A stretch of 64,000 nucleotides of DNA from Kocuria dechangensis. Lineage in GTDB: Bacteria; Actinomycetota; Actinomycetes; Actinomycetales; Micrococcaceae. The notes under the pieces are model-generated. The model was not told where the DNA came from. It worked only from the letters and a program-made list of their open reading frames with translations, and ran no database searches. The position numbers and the translations under genes are program-made. Below are positions 20,302-29,182 of this stretch, piece by piece (position 1 is the stretch's first letter; the number at the start of each line of letters is the position of its first letter). The DNA lies in the NCBI RefSeq assembly GCF_014636775.1, contig NZ_BMEQ01000001.1:62001-126000 (forward strand), read 5' to 3'.

Positions 20302-21522
20302 ATGACCACTGTCGCGTCCTCCGGGGAGTCCGTCCGCATCGGCGACGTGCGGGAGCGCAACCTGGCGGTGGTCCTCCGTTGCGTCGACGACCTCGGGGTG
20401 GCCTCCACCGCGGAGCTGATCGGGTCGACCGGGCTGGTGCAGAGCAGCATCAGCAAGCTGCGCGCCCAGCTGGTGGAGAAGGGGATGCTCCAGGAGGTGG
20501 GGATCGCCCCGACCGGCTCCCGGGGCCGGCCCGCCACGGCGGTCCGGCTCGGCGGGGACTGGGCGGCCGCCGTCGGGGTGGACATCACCAGCGAGGCGAT
20601 CCACGTGCGGGTCGTCACGCCCTCGGGGGAGCACCTGGTCGCCCGCGACACCGAGCTCGGCCCCGGCACGCCGGTCCGCCAGGCCGCTGCCCGCATGCAC
20701 CGCCTGGTCCGCGAGGCCCTGGCCGACTGCGGCGCCCTCGACCGGCCGGTCTCGCTCGTGGTGGCCCTGCCCGGCCTCGTGTCCGGGGGGCTCGTCACCG
20801 TGACCAGCCGCGACTGGCGGCGTGAGCCCGAGGCCCTCCTGTGGGAGCACCTGCCCTTCGACGCCCGGGCGGTGCGCGCCGTCAACGACGGGGCCGCGGC
20901 GGTCACCGCCGAGGTGCGGCTCGGGGGCCGCCGGCACCGGTCCACCCTGGCGATCTTCCTCGGCAGCGACGGCATCGGCGGCGGCGCCTTCGACCACGGC
21001 GCCCTCGTCAGCGGATTCGGCGGGGCGGCCGGCGCGTTCGGGCACACGATCGTCGAGCCCGGCGGGGAGCAGTGCTTCTGCGGCCAGCGGGGCTGCCTCG
21101 AGCGCTACGCGGCCGTCGCCGCGATCGCGCGCGCGGCGGAGCTGGACCCCGGGCCCGGCGCGAGCCTGGAGGACGTCGCCGCGGAGCTGGCCCGGCGCGC
21201 CCGGGCCGGCGACGAGCGCACCCTCGGGGCCCTCGCCCGCGCCCGCCGGTACCTGGAGCGGGCCATGGCGCAGATCGGCCCCATCCTCTGCCCCGAGCAG
21301 ATCGTCCTGACCGGCAACCTCGTCCCCCTCGCCCCGTGGCTGGAGCGAGCGGGATCGGGCGAGGAGCCGGCGCAGGTGCCCGCGGCCATCTGGCACCGCC
21401 CGGTGGAGGGCAGCCGGCTCGGCGGCCGGTCGGTGGTGCTCGGCGCGGCGGAGATCGCCCGGCTCGCCATGCTCGACGCGCCCCTGCGGTGGGGCCCGCG
21501 GCGCCCGTCGCCCCTCGCGTAG
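20302..21522 (+). CDS. ROK-family transcriptional regulator
   Basis: A 406-residue protein. Residues 12-75 form a winged helix (VASTAELIGSTGLVQSSISKLRAQLVEKGML). Residues 80-390 are a ROK sugar-kinase-like domain: VGVDITSEAI near the first phosphate loop, NDGAAAVTAEV, and the zinc cluster GEQCFCGQRGCLERYA. The DxGGT ATP loop is replaced (VGVDITSEA), so it is a regulator and not a kinase. Its ligand is unknown; an inositol or sugar signal is likely from position between iolT and iolE. Leaderless promoter at 20290. Operator 1 lies 52 bases upstream. Confidence 0.88.
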   Translation: MTTVASSGESVRIGDVRERNLAVVLRCVDDLGVASTAELIGSTGLVQSSISKLRAQLVEKGMLQEVGIAPTGSRGRPATAVRLGGDWAAAVGVDITSEAIHVRVVTPSGEHLVARDTELGPGTPVRQAAARMHRLVREALADCGALDRPVSLVVALPGLVSGGLVTVTSRDWRREPEALLWEHLPFDARAVRAVNDGAAAVTAEVRLGGRRHRSTLAIFLGSDGIGGGAFDHGALVSGFGGAAGAFGHTIVEPGGEQCFCGQRGCLERYAAVAAIARAAELDPGPGASLEDVAAELARRARAGDERTLGALARARRYLERAMAQIGPILCPEQIVLTGNLVPLAPWLERAGSGEEPAQVPAAIWHRPVEGSRLGGRSVVLGAAEIARLAMLDAPLRWGPRRPSPLA

Positions 21523-21638
21523 GCGGCGGGGCGCCGGCGGCTCGCACGGCCCGGGCCCGGCGGCGCTCGCCCCGGGGTCCGTCCCGTCCGGTCTGCCGTG
21601 CCGCGCCCGGGCCGACACGAATCCGACGACTTAGACGG

Positions 21639-21691
21639 TATGTCTTTACAAACTGACCTGAGTACGTATTCTGGATGTGATCCGGACCACT
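21639..21691 (+). promoter_or_regulatory. iolE operon promoter with operator 2 and CRP-like box
   Basis: Operator-like TATGTCTTTACAAA (21639-21652) overlaps a -35 TTTACA (21645-21650); after 16 bases comes -10 TATTCT (21667-21672). A CRP/GlxR-like TGTGATCCGGACCACT (21676-21691, 8 of 10 defined positions) starts at the -10/+1 region, where a bound factor would repress. The second operator arm (TACAAA) is less symmetric than in the other copies. Confidence 0.55.
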
Positions 21692-21759
21692 GAGCGACCG
21701 GGCGCCCCGCATCCGCTCCGTGGCGCCGGCCCAGCACCAGCACCAGGAAGCAGGTCACC

Positions 21760-22719
21760 ATGGCGCAGCAGAACGCGACCACCACCGCCGCCGAGTCGGC
21801 GCAGCAGGAGAAGAACCCCGTGCTCATCGGCACCGCTCCGGACTCCTGGGGCGTGTGGTTCGCCGACGACCCGAAGCAGACCCCCTGGGAGCGCTTCCTC
21901 GACGAGGTCGCCGAGGCCGGCTACTCCTGGATCGAGCTCGGCCCCTACGGCTACCTCCCCACCGACCCCGCACGGCTCGCCGACGAGCTGGCCCAGCGGA
22001 ACCTGAAGGTCTCCGCCGGCACGGTGTTCACCGCGTTCCACCGCGGCGCCGAGCAGTGGCAGGAGGCCTGGGAGCCCGCCCGGAAGGTCGCCGAGCTGAC
22101 GGCCGCCATGGGCGGCGAGCACATCGTGGTCATCCCGGCCATGTGGCGCGACGACGTCACGGGGGAGGCGCTCGAGGACGAGCGCCTGAGCGCGGAGCAG
22201 TGGAACGTCCTGTGCGCGGGGCACGACCGGCTCGGCAGGGTGCTGCGCGAGGAGTACGGCCTGCAGCAGCAGTTCCACTCCCACGCGGACTCCCACGTGT
22301 GCGGCCAGCCGGACATCGAGACCTTCCTCCAGCGCACCGACCCCGAGCTCGTGACCCTGTGCCTGGACACCGGCCACGCCGAGTACGGTGGCGCCTCCTC
22401 GGTCGACCTCATCCGCAAGTACCCCGAGCGCATCGGCTACCTCCACCTCAAGCAGATCGACCCGGTGGTGCTGGAGCGCGTGCGCCGCGAGAACCTGACG
22501 TGGGCCGCCGCCAACCTGGCCGGGGTCATGGTCGAGCCGCCGGCCGGTCTCCCGGACCTCGCGCAGGTGATCGCCGAGGTCGAGAAGCTGGAGCGGCCGA
22601 TCTTCGGCATCGTCGAGCAGGACATGTACCCCGTCTCCTCCTTCGACGTCCCGCTGCCGATCGCCACCCGCACCCGGTCCTACCTCATGGGCTGCGGCTC
22701 CCGCACCCGCGTCCGCTGA
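21760..22719 (+). CDS. iolE: myo-inosose-2 dehydratase (IolE-like TIM barrel)
   Basis: A 319-residue xylose-isomerase-like TIM-barrel protein. The start GTAPDSWGVWF and DDPKQTPW are characteristic of actinobacterial proteins annotated as IolE, which dehydrate 2-keto-myo-inositol to 3D-trihydroxycyclohexane-dione. Metal-site residues are suggested in FHSHADSHV, LCLDTGHAEYGG, YLHLKQIDP and IVEQDMYP. First gene of a seven-gene iol operon. An alternative is another inosose isomerase such as IolI, since the families are related. ATG at 21760 with CAGGAAG upstream. Confidence 0.78.
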   Translation: MAQQNATTTAAESAQQEKNPVLIGTAPDSWGVWFADDPKQTPWERFLDEVAEAGYSWIELGPYGYLPTDPARLADELAQRNLKVSAGTVFTAFHRGAEQWQEAWEPARKVAELTAAMGGEHIVVIPAMWRDDVTGEALEDERLSAEQWNVLCAGHDRLGRVLREEYGLQQQFHSHADSHVCGQPDIETFLQRTDPELVTLCLDTGHAEYGGASSVDLIRKYPERIGYLHLKQIDPVVLERVRRENLTWAAANLAGVMVEPPAGLPDLAQVIAEVEKLERPIFGIVEQDMYPVSSFDVPLPIATRTRSYLMGCGSRTRVR

Positions 22720-22754
22720 CCCGTCCGAGCACCACCGACCTGGAGAACCCGTCC

Positions 22755-23681
22755 ATGAAGATCGCTCTCGACCCCACCCCGTTCCACCACACCCACTCCC
22801 TGCTGGAGTTCCCGGCGCTCGCCCGCGAGCTGGGCTACGACTGGCTCCAGCTCACCCCGCACGCCGACTTCCTGCCCTTCTTCAACCACCCCAAGGCCGA
22901 CGACGACCTCGTCGCGGCGCTCCGCAGGGAGTGCCGTGACGCCGGCGTGCAGATCGCCTCGGTGCTGCCGGTGCTGCGCTGGTCCTCCCCGGACCCCGAC
23001 GCCCGCGAGGCGGCGGTGCGCTACTGGAAGCGCGCCATCCGGATGACGGTGGACCTCGGCGTGGAGCAGATGAACACCGAGTTCCAGGGCCGGCCGGAGC
23101 TGCCCGAGGAGTCCGAGCGGGCGTTCTACCGGTCCATGGAGGAGCTGCTGCCGATCATCGAGGCCGAGGGCGTGCACGTGGCCATCGACCCGCACCCCGA
23201 CGACTTCGTGGAGCAGGGCCTGGCCGCGTGGCGGGTGATCCGCGGGGCGAACTCGAAGAACCTCGGCTTCGTCTACGTGGCGCCCCACACCTTCCACATG
23301 GCGGACGCGCCCCTCGACATCATGGCCGCGGTGGGCGAGAACCTGCGCATGGTGCACGTGGCCGACACCATGGACCACCACCGCTCGCACGGGCTGCGCT
23401 ACATCACCAACCCGCCCGGCAACGCCGTGCGCGTCCACCAGCACCTGAAGATCGGCGACGGCGACGTCGACTGGGACGAGTTCTTCGGCGGCCTGGCCGC
23501 CAACGGCTTCCTCGACCGCGAGGAGACCGTCATGGTCTCCTCCGTGTTCGCGGAGGACGAGAACGCCCCGGAGGTGTCCCGCTACCAGCTCGCGCAGATG
23601 CGCGAGCGCGCCGACGCGGCCCGCACGGCCGCGGCCCGGACCCGTCAGCAGACCGCGCAGAAGGCGGAGGCCCACGCATGA
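22755..23681 (+). CDS. iolH: IolH-like sugar isomerase/epimerase
   Basis: A 308-residue TIM-barrel protein. It starts MKIALDPTPFHHTHSLLEFP, the IolH pattern, and contains AIDPHPDDF, RMVHVADTMDHHRSHG and GDVDWDEFFGGL, which supply the likely metal and substrate residues. IolH is a standard member of inositol operons but its exact reaction is not firmly known. The last 25 residues are Ala/Arg/Gln-rich and vary in the family. GGAG lies nine bases before the ATG, and the stop overlaps iolC as ATGA, indicating translational coupling. Confidence 0.82.
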   Translation: MKIALDPTPFHHTHSLLEFPALARELGYDWLQLTPHADFLPFFNHPKADDDLVAALRRECRDAGVQIASVLPVLRWSSPDPDAREAAVRYWKRAIRMTVDLGVEQMNTEFQGRPELPEESERAFYRSMEELLPIIEAEGVHVAIDPHPDDFVEQGLAAWRVIRGANSKNLGFVYVAPHTFHMADAPLDIMAAVGENLRMVHVADTMDHHRSHGLRYITNPPGNAVRVHQHLKIGDGDVDWDEFFGGLAANGFLDREETVMVSSVFAEDENAPEVSRYQLAQMRERADAARTAAARTRQQTAQKAEAHA

Positions 23682-24664
23682 GCTACGACGTCCTGACCAT
23701 CGGGCGCATCAGCGTCGACATCTATCCCGACGACATCGGCGTCGGCCTGGAGGACGTGACCACGTTCCGCAAGTACCTGGGCGGCTCCCCGTCCAACGTG
23801 GCCGTCGCCGCCGCCCGCCACGGCGAGTCCGCCGCGGTGGTCACCCGCACCGGCGACGACCCGTTCGGCGTCTACCTGCACCGCGAGCTGGCCCGCTACG
23901 GCGTCGACGACCGGTACGTCACCGCCGTGCCGGGCCTGCAGACCCCCGCCACGTTCTGCGCGATCCGGCCCCCGGAGGACTTCCCGCTCTACTTCTACGG
24001 GCGCTTCCCGACGGCCCCGGACCTGCAGATCCGGCCGGAGGATATCGATCCGGAGGCCGTGCGGGAGACCCGCATCCTCTGGTCCACGGTCACGGGGCTG
24101 TGCCAGGAGCCCAGCCGCTCGGCCCACCTGGCCGCGCACGCGGCCCGTCCCCGCGAGCAGCTGCGCGCGGGCCAGCACACGATCCTCGACCTCGACTACC
24201 GGCCCATGTTCTGGGCCTCCGAGGACGAGGCCCGCGCGCAGGTCCACGAGCTGCTCCAGCACGTGAGCATCGCCATCGGCAACGACAAGGAGTGCGCCGT
24301 GGCCGTGGGGGAGGGCACCCCCGACGAGCAGGCGGACCGGCTGCTCGCGGCCGGCGTGCGGATCGCCGTGGTGAAGCTCGGCCCCGAGGGCGTCATGGCG
24401 AAGACCCGCGACGAGCGGGTGGTCTCCGCGCCCGTCCCGGTCGAGACCGTCAACGGCCTCGGCGCGGGCGACTCCTTCGGCGGCGCCTTCTGCCACGGCA
24501 TCAACCAGGGCTGGCCGCTGGAGCAGGTGCTGGACTACGCCAACGCCGCCGGCGCGATCGTCGCCTCCCGCATCTCCTGCTCCGACGCCATGCCCACCCC
24601 CGACGAGGTCTTCCAGCTGCTGCGCGAGCGCGGCCGCGCCGTTCCCCAAGGAGCCACCCGATGA
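23678..24664 (+). CDS. iolC: 5-dehydro-2-deoxygluconokinase
   Basis: A 328-residue PfkB-family kinase that phosphorylates 2-deoxy-5-keto-D-gluconate. It begins YDVLTIGRISVDIYPDDIG, has the PfkB signature 1 GGSPSNVAVAAARHG near residue 36, and the C-terminal anion-hole and catalytic segment VNGLGAGDSFGGAFCHG, in which the Asp of GAGD is the base. NDKECAVAVG and VKLGPEGVM also match IolC. It is coupled by ATGA overlaps to iolH upstream and to the aldolase downstream. Length is normal. Confidence 0.93.
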   Translation: MSYDVLTIGRISVDIYPDDIGVGLEDVTTFRKYLGGSPSNVAVAAARHGESAAVVTRTGDDPFGVYLHRELARYGVDDRYVTAVPGLQTPATFCAIRPPEDFPLYFYGRFPTAPDLQIRPEDIDPEAVRETRILWSTVTGLCQEPSRSAHLAAHAARPREQLRAGQHTILDLDYRPMFWASEDEARAQVHELLQHVSIAIGNDKECAVAVGEGTPDEQADRLLAAGVRIAVVKLGPEGVMAKTRDERVVSAPVPVETVNGLGAGDSFGGAFCHGINQGWPLEQVLDYANAAGAIVASRISCSDAMPTPDEVFQLLRERGRAVPQGATR

Positions 24665-25599
24665 GCACCGAACAGATCGAGATCGGCACCGACGCCGACC
24701 CGCGCCGCTACGAGCACCTGAGCCGGATCCGGCTCGAGGACCCCCGGGCCGTCCAGCGGGCCGCCGACTCCCGGCGCCGCCACCCCGGCCTGGTGTACGG
24801 GCAGCAGAACTTCGTGGTGGCCGCCGACCACCCGGCCCGCGGCGCGCTGAAGGTCCGCAGCGACCCCCGGGCCATGGCCGACCGGCGGGACCTGCTCGAC
24901 CGCCTGCAGATCGCCCTGGCCAACCCGCGGGTCGACGGCGTGCTGGCCTCCCCGGACGTGCTCGACGACCTGCTGCTGCTCGGCGCGCTGGAGGGCAAGC
25001 TCGTGTTCGGCTCGATGAACCGCGGCGGGCTGCCCGGGCTGGTCAACGAGATCGACGACCGGTTCACCGGCCACACCGCCGAGGCGCTGAACCGGATCGG
25101 CGCCGACGGCGGCAAGATGCTCACCCGCATCTGCTTCGAGGATCCGCACACCACCGCGGTGCTGGAGAGCACGGCCCGCGCCGTGGACTCCCTCGCGGCC
25201 CTGGAGCTCATCGCCATGGTCGAGCCGTTCATCTCCCGGATCACCGACCGGGGCATCGTCAACGACCTCTCGGCCGACGCCGTGATCCAGTCCGTGGCCA
25301 TCGCCCAGGGCCTGGGCGGGTCCTCCGCCCACACCTGGATGAAGCTGCCCGTGGTCGAGGAGATGGAGCGCGTCATGGCCGCCACGACCCTGCCCACCGT
25401 GCTGCTGGGCGGGGACCCGAGCGGGTCACCGGACGAGGTGTTCGCCACCTGGGAGGCCGCGCTCGCCCTGCCGGGCGTGCAGGGCCTGACCGTCGGGCGC
25501 ACCCTGCTGTACCCCGAGGACGGGGACGTCGCCGGGGCCGTGGCCACCGCCGCGTCCCTGCTGGAGGGCCTCCCGGCCCGGGGCGGAGCGGTCCGATGA
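24661..25599 (+). CDS. class I aldolase of the inositol pathway (IolJ role)
   Basis: A 312-residue protein of the DeoC/LacD-type aldolase group. Recognisable parts are the start RRYEHLSRIRLEDPRAVQRAA, GVLASPDVLDDLLLLGALEGK, a probable Schiff-base lysine in GADGGKMLTRIC or MKLPVVEEM, and the phosphate-binding end LLGGDPSGSP with GVQGLTVGRTLLYPEDGDV. Placed between iolC and iolD, it is expected to split 2-deoxy-5-keto-gluconate-6-phosphate into DHAP and malonate semialdehyde, the IolJ step, although it is not a classical class II IolJ. Four-base overlaps on both sides show tight coupling. Confidence 0.8.
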   Translation: MSTEQIEIGTDADPRRYEHLSRIRLEDPRAVQRAADSRRRHPGLVYGQQNFVVAADHPARGALKVRSDPRAMADRRDLLDRLQIALANPRVDGVLASPDVLDDLLLLGALEGKLVFGSMNRGGLPGLVNEIDDRFTGHTAEALNRIGADGGKMLTRICFEDPHTTAVLESTARAVDSLAALELIAMVEPFISRITDRGIVNDLSADAVIQSVAIAQGLGGSSAHTWMKLPVVEEMERVMAATTLPTVLLGGDPSGSPDEVFATWEAALALPGVQGLTVGRTLLYPEDGDVAGAVATAASLLEGLPARGGAVR

Positions 25600-27545
25600 G
25601 CGCGCGCACCCTGTCCGTCTCCCAGGCGCTGGTGGAGTTCCTGGCCAACCAGTGGACCGTCGACCGCGTGGGCGGCGAGGAGTACCGCGAGCGGACGTTC
25701 CCCGGCATGTTCGGCATCTTCGGCCACGGCAACGTGGCCGGGGTGGGCCAGGCGCTGAAGCAGTGCCAGCAGCAGGACCCGCGGCTGATGCCCTACTACC
25801 AGGGCCGCAACGAGCAGGCCCAGGTCCACCAGTCCGTCGGCTACGCCCGCCACACCCGGCGCCGGGCCACGTTCGCGGTGAGCACCTCGATCGGCCCGGG
25901 CGCCACCAACATGGTCACCGGCGCGGCGCTGGCCACGACCAACCGGCTGCCCGTCCTGCTGCTGCCCTCGGACCAGTTCGCCTCCCGCGCGCCGGACCCC
26001 GTCCTGCAGCAGCTCGAGCGCCCCGACGCCGGGGACCTGACGGTCAACGACGTCTTCCGCCCCGTCTCCCGCTTCTTCGACCGGGTGTGGCGGCCCGAGC
26101 AGCTGTACTCCGCCCTGCTCAACGGCATGCGCGTGCTCACCGACCCGGCCGAGACCGGCGCGGTGACCATCGCCCTGCCGCAGGACGTGCAGGCGGAGAC
26201 GCTGCAGGTGCCCGAGGAGTTCCTCGCCCCCCGCGAGTGGCGGATCCGCCGCCCCGCCCCGGAGGAGGAGGACGTCCGTGCGGCCGTCGCGGCCATCCGC
26301 GCCGCCGAGCGCCCCGTGGTCATCGCCGGCGGCGGGGTGCACTACGCCTTCGCCACCGAGCAGCTGCGCGAGTTCGCCGAGGCCACCGGCATCCCCGTCA
26401 CGTACACCCAGGCCGGGGTGGGCGTCATGGACTGGGACCACCCCCTGTGCCTGGGCGCGGTCGGCTCCACCGGCTCCACCGCCGCCAACGCCGTGGTGGC
26501 CGACGCGGACCTCGTGATCGGCATCGGCACCCGCTACGAGGACTTCACCACGGCCTCCCGCACCGCCTTCCAGCACCCGGACGTGCGCTTCGTGAACATC
26601 AACGTGGCCGCCTTCGACGCCTACAAGCACGGGACGTCCGTGCCGGTCGTCGCCGACGCCCGCAAGACGCTCGTGGCCCTCACGGCGGCCCTCGGCGGCC
26701 ACCGGGTCGGGGCCGACCTCACCCGGACCGTCGAGGCCGAGAAGCAGCGCTGGGACGAGACCGTCGACGCCGTGTTCGCGGAGCGCCACCTACCCCTGCC
26801 CAGCCAGAACGAGATCATCGGCGCGGTCAATGAGGCCATGGACGACCGCGACGTCGTGGTGTGCGCGGCCGGCTCCCTGCCGGGCGACCTGCACAAGATG
26901 TGGCGGGTCAAGGACCCCTGGGGCTACCACGTCGAGTACGCGTTCTCCTGCATGGGCTACGAGATCGCCGGCGGCCTGGGGGTCAAGCGGGCCGCCCTGG
27001 CCGAGGCGGAGCGCACCGGCGCCGAGCCGCGCGACGTCGTCGTGATGGTCGGGGACGGCTCGTACCTGATGATGCACACCGAGCTCGTCACGGCCGTCGC
27101 CGAGGGCCTCAAGCTCGTGGTCGTGCTCATCCAGAACCACGGCTACGCCTCGATCGGGGCGCTGTCCGAGCAGCTGGGCTCCCAGCGCTTCGGCACGAAG
27201 TACCGCTACCTGGACGGGCAGCGGCACAGCTTCGACGAGGGCTCCACCCTGCCCATCGACCTGGCCACCAACGCCGAGTCCCTCGGCGTGCGGGTGCTGC
27301 GGGTCGAGCCCGGGGACGGGGTGATCGACCGCCTCCGGCGGTGCGTGGCCGAGGCCAAGGCCGCCCCCGAGGGCTCCGGGCCCGTGCTCGTGCACGTCGA
27401 GTCGGACCCGCTGATCGACGCGCCCAGCTCCGAGTCGTGGTGGGACGTCCCCGTGACGGCCACCGCCACCCTCGGCTCCACGAACGAGGCCCACGAGGTC
27501 TACCAGCAGCACAAGGCCCGGCAGCGTCCGCTGCTCGGGAACTGA
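25596..27545 (+). CDS. iolD: 3D-(3,5/4)-trihydroxycyclohexane-1,2-dione acylhydrolase
   Basis: A 649-residue ThDP-dependent enzyme that opens the cyclohexane ring to give 5-deoxyglucuronate. The Pyr domain (1-190) contains FGIFGHGNVAGVGQAL and YYQGRNEQAQVH; the central domain (about 210-360) contains VIAGGGVHY; the PP domain has the ThDP/Mg motif GDGSYLMMHTE and NHGYASIGALS. All match IolD. ATG at 25596 overlaps the aldolase stop by four bases. A 12-base gap with GAAGGAGG leads to iolA. Confidence 0.95.
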   Translation: MSARTLSVSQALVEFLANQWTVDRVGGEEYRERTFPGMFGIFGHGNVAGVGQALKQCQQQDPRLMPYYQGRNEQAQVHQSVGYARHTRRRATFAVSTSIGPGATNMVTGAALATTNRLPVLLLPSDQFASRAPDPVLQQLERPDAGDLTVNDVFRPVSRFFDRVWRPEQLYSALLNGMRVLTDPAETGAVTIALPQDVQAETLQVPEEFLAPREWRIRRPAPEEEDVRAAVAAIRAAERPVVIAGGGVHYAFATEQLREFAEATGIPVTYTQAGVGVMDWDHPLCLGAVGSTGSTAANAVVADADLVIGIGTRYEDFTTASRTAFQHPDVRFVNINVAAFDAYKHGTSVPVVADARKTLVALTAALGGHRVGADLTRTVEAEKQRWDETVDAVFAERHLPLPSQNEIIGAVNEAMDDRDVVVCAAGSLPGDLHKMWRVKDPWGYHVEYAFSCMGYEIAGGLGVKRAALAEAERTGAEPRDVVVMVGDGSYLMMHTELVTAVAEGLKLVVVLIQNHGYASIGALSEQLGSQRFGTKYRYLDGQRHSFDEGSTLPIDLATNAESLGVRVLRVEPGDGVIDRLRRCVAEAKAAPEGSGPVLVHVESDPLIDAPSSESWWDVPVTATATLGSTNEAHEVYQQHKARQRPLLGN

Positions 27546-27557
27546 AGGAGGAACCCC

Positions 27558-29093
27558 ATGACCCAGCAGATCGACAAGACCCAGCAGCAGGTCCAGCACA
27601 TCGAGCACTTCATCGCCGGGGCCCGCAGCGCCGGCTCCGGGGACAGGACCCAGGAGGTCTACAACCCCGCCACCGGCGAGGTCTCCGGCATCCTGCACCT
27701 GGCCTCCGACGAGGACCTGCAGCGGACGGTGGCCGCGGCGCGGGCCGCCGCCGACTCCTGGGGCGACGTGTCCCTGTCCCGCCGGATGGCCGTGCTGTTC
27801 ACGTTCCGCGAGCTGGTGGCCGCCCACACCGACGACCTCGCCCGGCTGATCACGGCCGAGCACGGCAAGGTGCTCTCCGACGCCAAGGGCGAGGTCGGCC
27901 GCGGCCTGGAGGTCGTCGAGTTCGCGTGCGGGATCACCGAGCACCTGAAGGGCGAGTTCTCGGACCAGTTCTCCACCGGCATCGACGTGTACTCCTTCCG
28001 CCAGCCCCTGGGCGTGGTGGCGGGCATCACGCCCTTCAACTTCCCGGTGATGGTGCCGCTGTGGATGGCGCCCGTCGCGATCGCCACGGGCAACGCGTTC
28101 ATTCTCAAGCCCTCCGAGCGGGACCCCTCCCCGTCCCTGCTGATCGCCGAGCTGTGGAAGCAGGCGGGCCTGCCGGACGGCGTGTTCCAGGTCCTGCACG
28201 GCGGCAAGGAGGCCGTGGACGGGCTGCTGACCCACCCGGACGTCGACGGCATCTCCTTCGTGGGCTCCACCCCGATCGCCCGCTATGTCCACGAGACCGC
28301 CACCAAGCACGGCAAGCGCGTCCAGGCCCTGGGCGGGGCGAAGAACCACGCCGTCGTCCTCCCGGACGCGGACATGGACGTCGCCGCGGACAACATCAAC
28401 GCCGCGGCCTTCGGCTCGGCCGGGGAGCGCTGCATGGCCATCTCCGTGGCCGTGGCCGTGGGCGAGGCCGCGGACCAGCTCGTGGACAAGCTCGCCGAGC
28501 GCGCCCGGGAGATCACCGTGGGCAACGGCATGCACGAGGCCTCGGACATGGGCCCGGTCATCACCCCGGCCTCCAAGGACCGCATCCAGAAGATCGTCAC
28601 CGCCGCCGAGGAGGACGGCGCGGCGATCGTCGTGGACGGGCGCGACCTGATCGTCGCCGACCACGAGGACGGCTTCTTCGTCGGCCCCACCGTCCTCGAC
28701 CGGGTGCGCCAGGACATGCAGGCCTACGAGGAGGAGATCTTCGGCCCCGTGCTGGTGGTGCTGCGCGTGGACAGCCTCGAGGCGGCCATCGAGGTCATCA
28801 ACGCCAACCCCTACGGCAACGGCACCGCGATCTTCACCTCCTCGGGCGCCTACGCCCGGCAGTTCAAGCGCCGCGTGTCCGTGGGCATGATCGGGGTCAA
28901 CGTCCCGATCCCCGTGCCCGTGGCGTGGCACTCCTTCGGCGGCTGGAAGGCCTCCCTGTTCGGCGACCACCACATCTACGGTCCCGACGGGGTGCGCTTC
29001 TACACCCGCGGCAAGGCGGTCACCGAGCGGTGGCCCGAGCCGCACCACGCGTCCGGGGCGTCCTTCGCGTTCCCGTCCTCGTCCGACCACTGA
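27558..29093 (+). CDS. iolA: methylmalonate-semialdehyde dehydrogenase (acylating)
   Basis: A 511-residue aldehyde dehydrogenase of the MmsA/IolA type that turns malonate semialdehyde to acetyl-CoA and CO2. Features: VYNPATGEVSG near the N-terminus, ITPFNFPVMVPLWM, the NAD site FVGSTPIARYVHE, GGAKNHAVVLPDAD, and the catalytic cysteine in FGSAGERCMAISVAV (about C290). The C-terminal KRRVSVGMIGVNVPIPVPVAWHSFGGWK is diagnostic. A strong AAGGAGGAA ribosome site precedes the ATG. It is sixth in the operon; a hairpin lies between it and iolG. Confidence 0.94.
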   Translation: MTQQIDKTQQQVQHIEHFIAGARSAGSGDRTQEVYNPATGEVSGILHLASDEDLQRTVAAARAAADSWGDVSLSRRMAVLFTFRELVAAHTDDLARLITAEHGKVLSDAKGEVGRGLEVVEFACGITEHLKGEFSDQFSTGIDVYSFRQPLGVVAGITPFNFPVMVPLWMAPVAIATGNAFILKPSERDPSPSLLIAELWKQAGLPDGVFQVLHGGKEAVDGLLTHPDVDGISFVGSTPIARYVHETATKHGKRVQALGGAKNHAVVLPDADMDVAADNINAAAFGSAGERCMAISVAVAVGEAADQLVDKLAERAREITVGNGMHEASDMGPVITPASKDRIQKIVTAAEEDGAAIVVDGRDLIVADHEDGFFVGPTVLDRVRQDMQAYEEEIFGPVLVVLRVDSLEAAIEVINANPYGNGTAIFTSSGAYARQFKRRVSVGMIGVNVPIPVPVAWHSFGGWKASLFGDHHIYGPDGVRFYTRGKAVTERWPEPHHASGASFAFPSSSDH

Positions 29094-29109
29094 CCCAGGC
29101 GCCACCCCT

Positions 29110-29138
29110 GCTCCCGCCGGTCCCGGACCGGCGGGAGC
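29110..29138 (+). terminator. intra-operon hairpin between iolA and iolG
   Basis: GCTCCCGCCGGTC and GACCGGCGGGAGC form a perfect 13-bp stem with a three-base loop. No T-tract. It may partly terminate or protect the upstream mRNA. Confidence 0.5.
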
Positions 29139-29182
29139 GCCCCGCACACCCCGCCCCGCAGGGGCAGAGGAAGGAGACCACC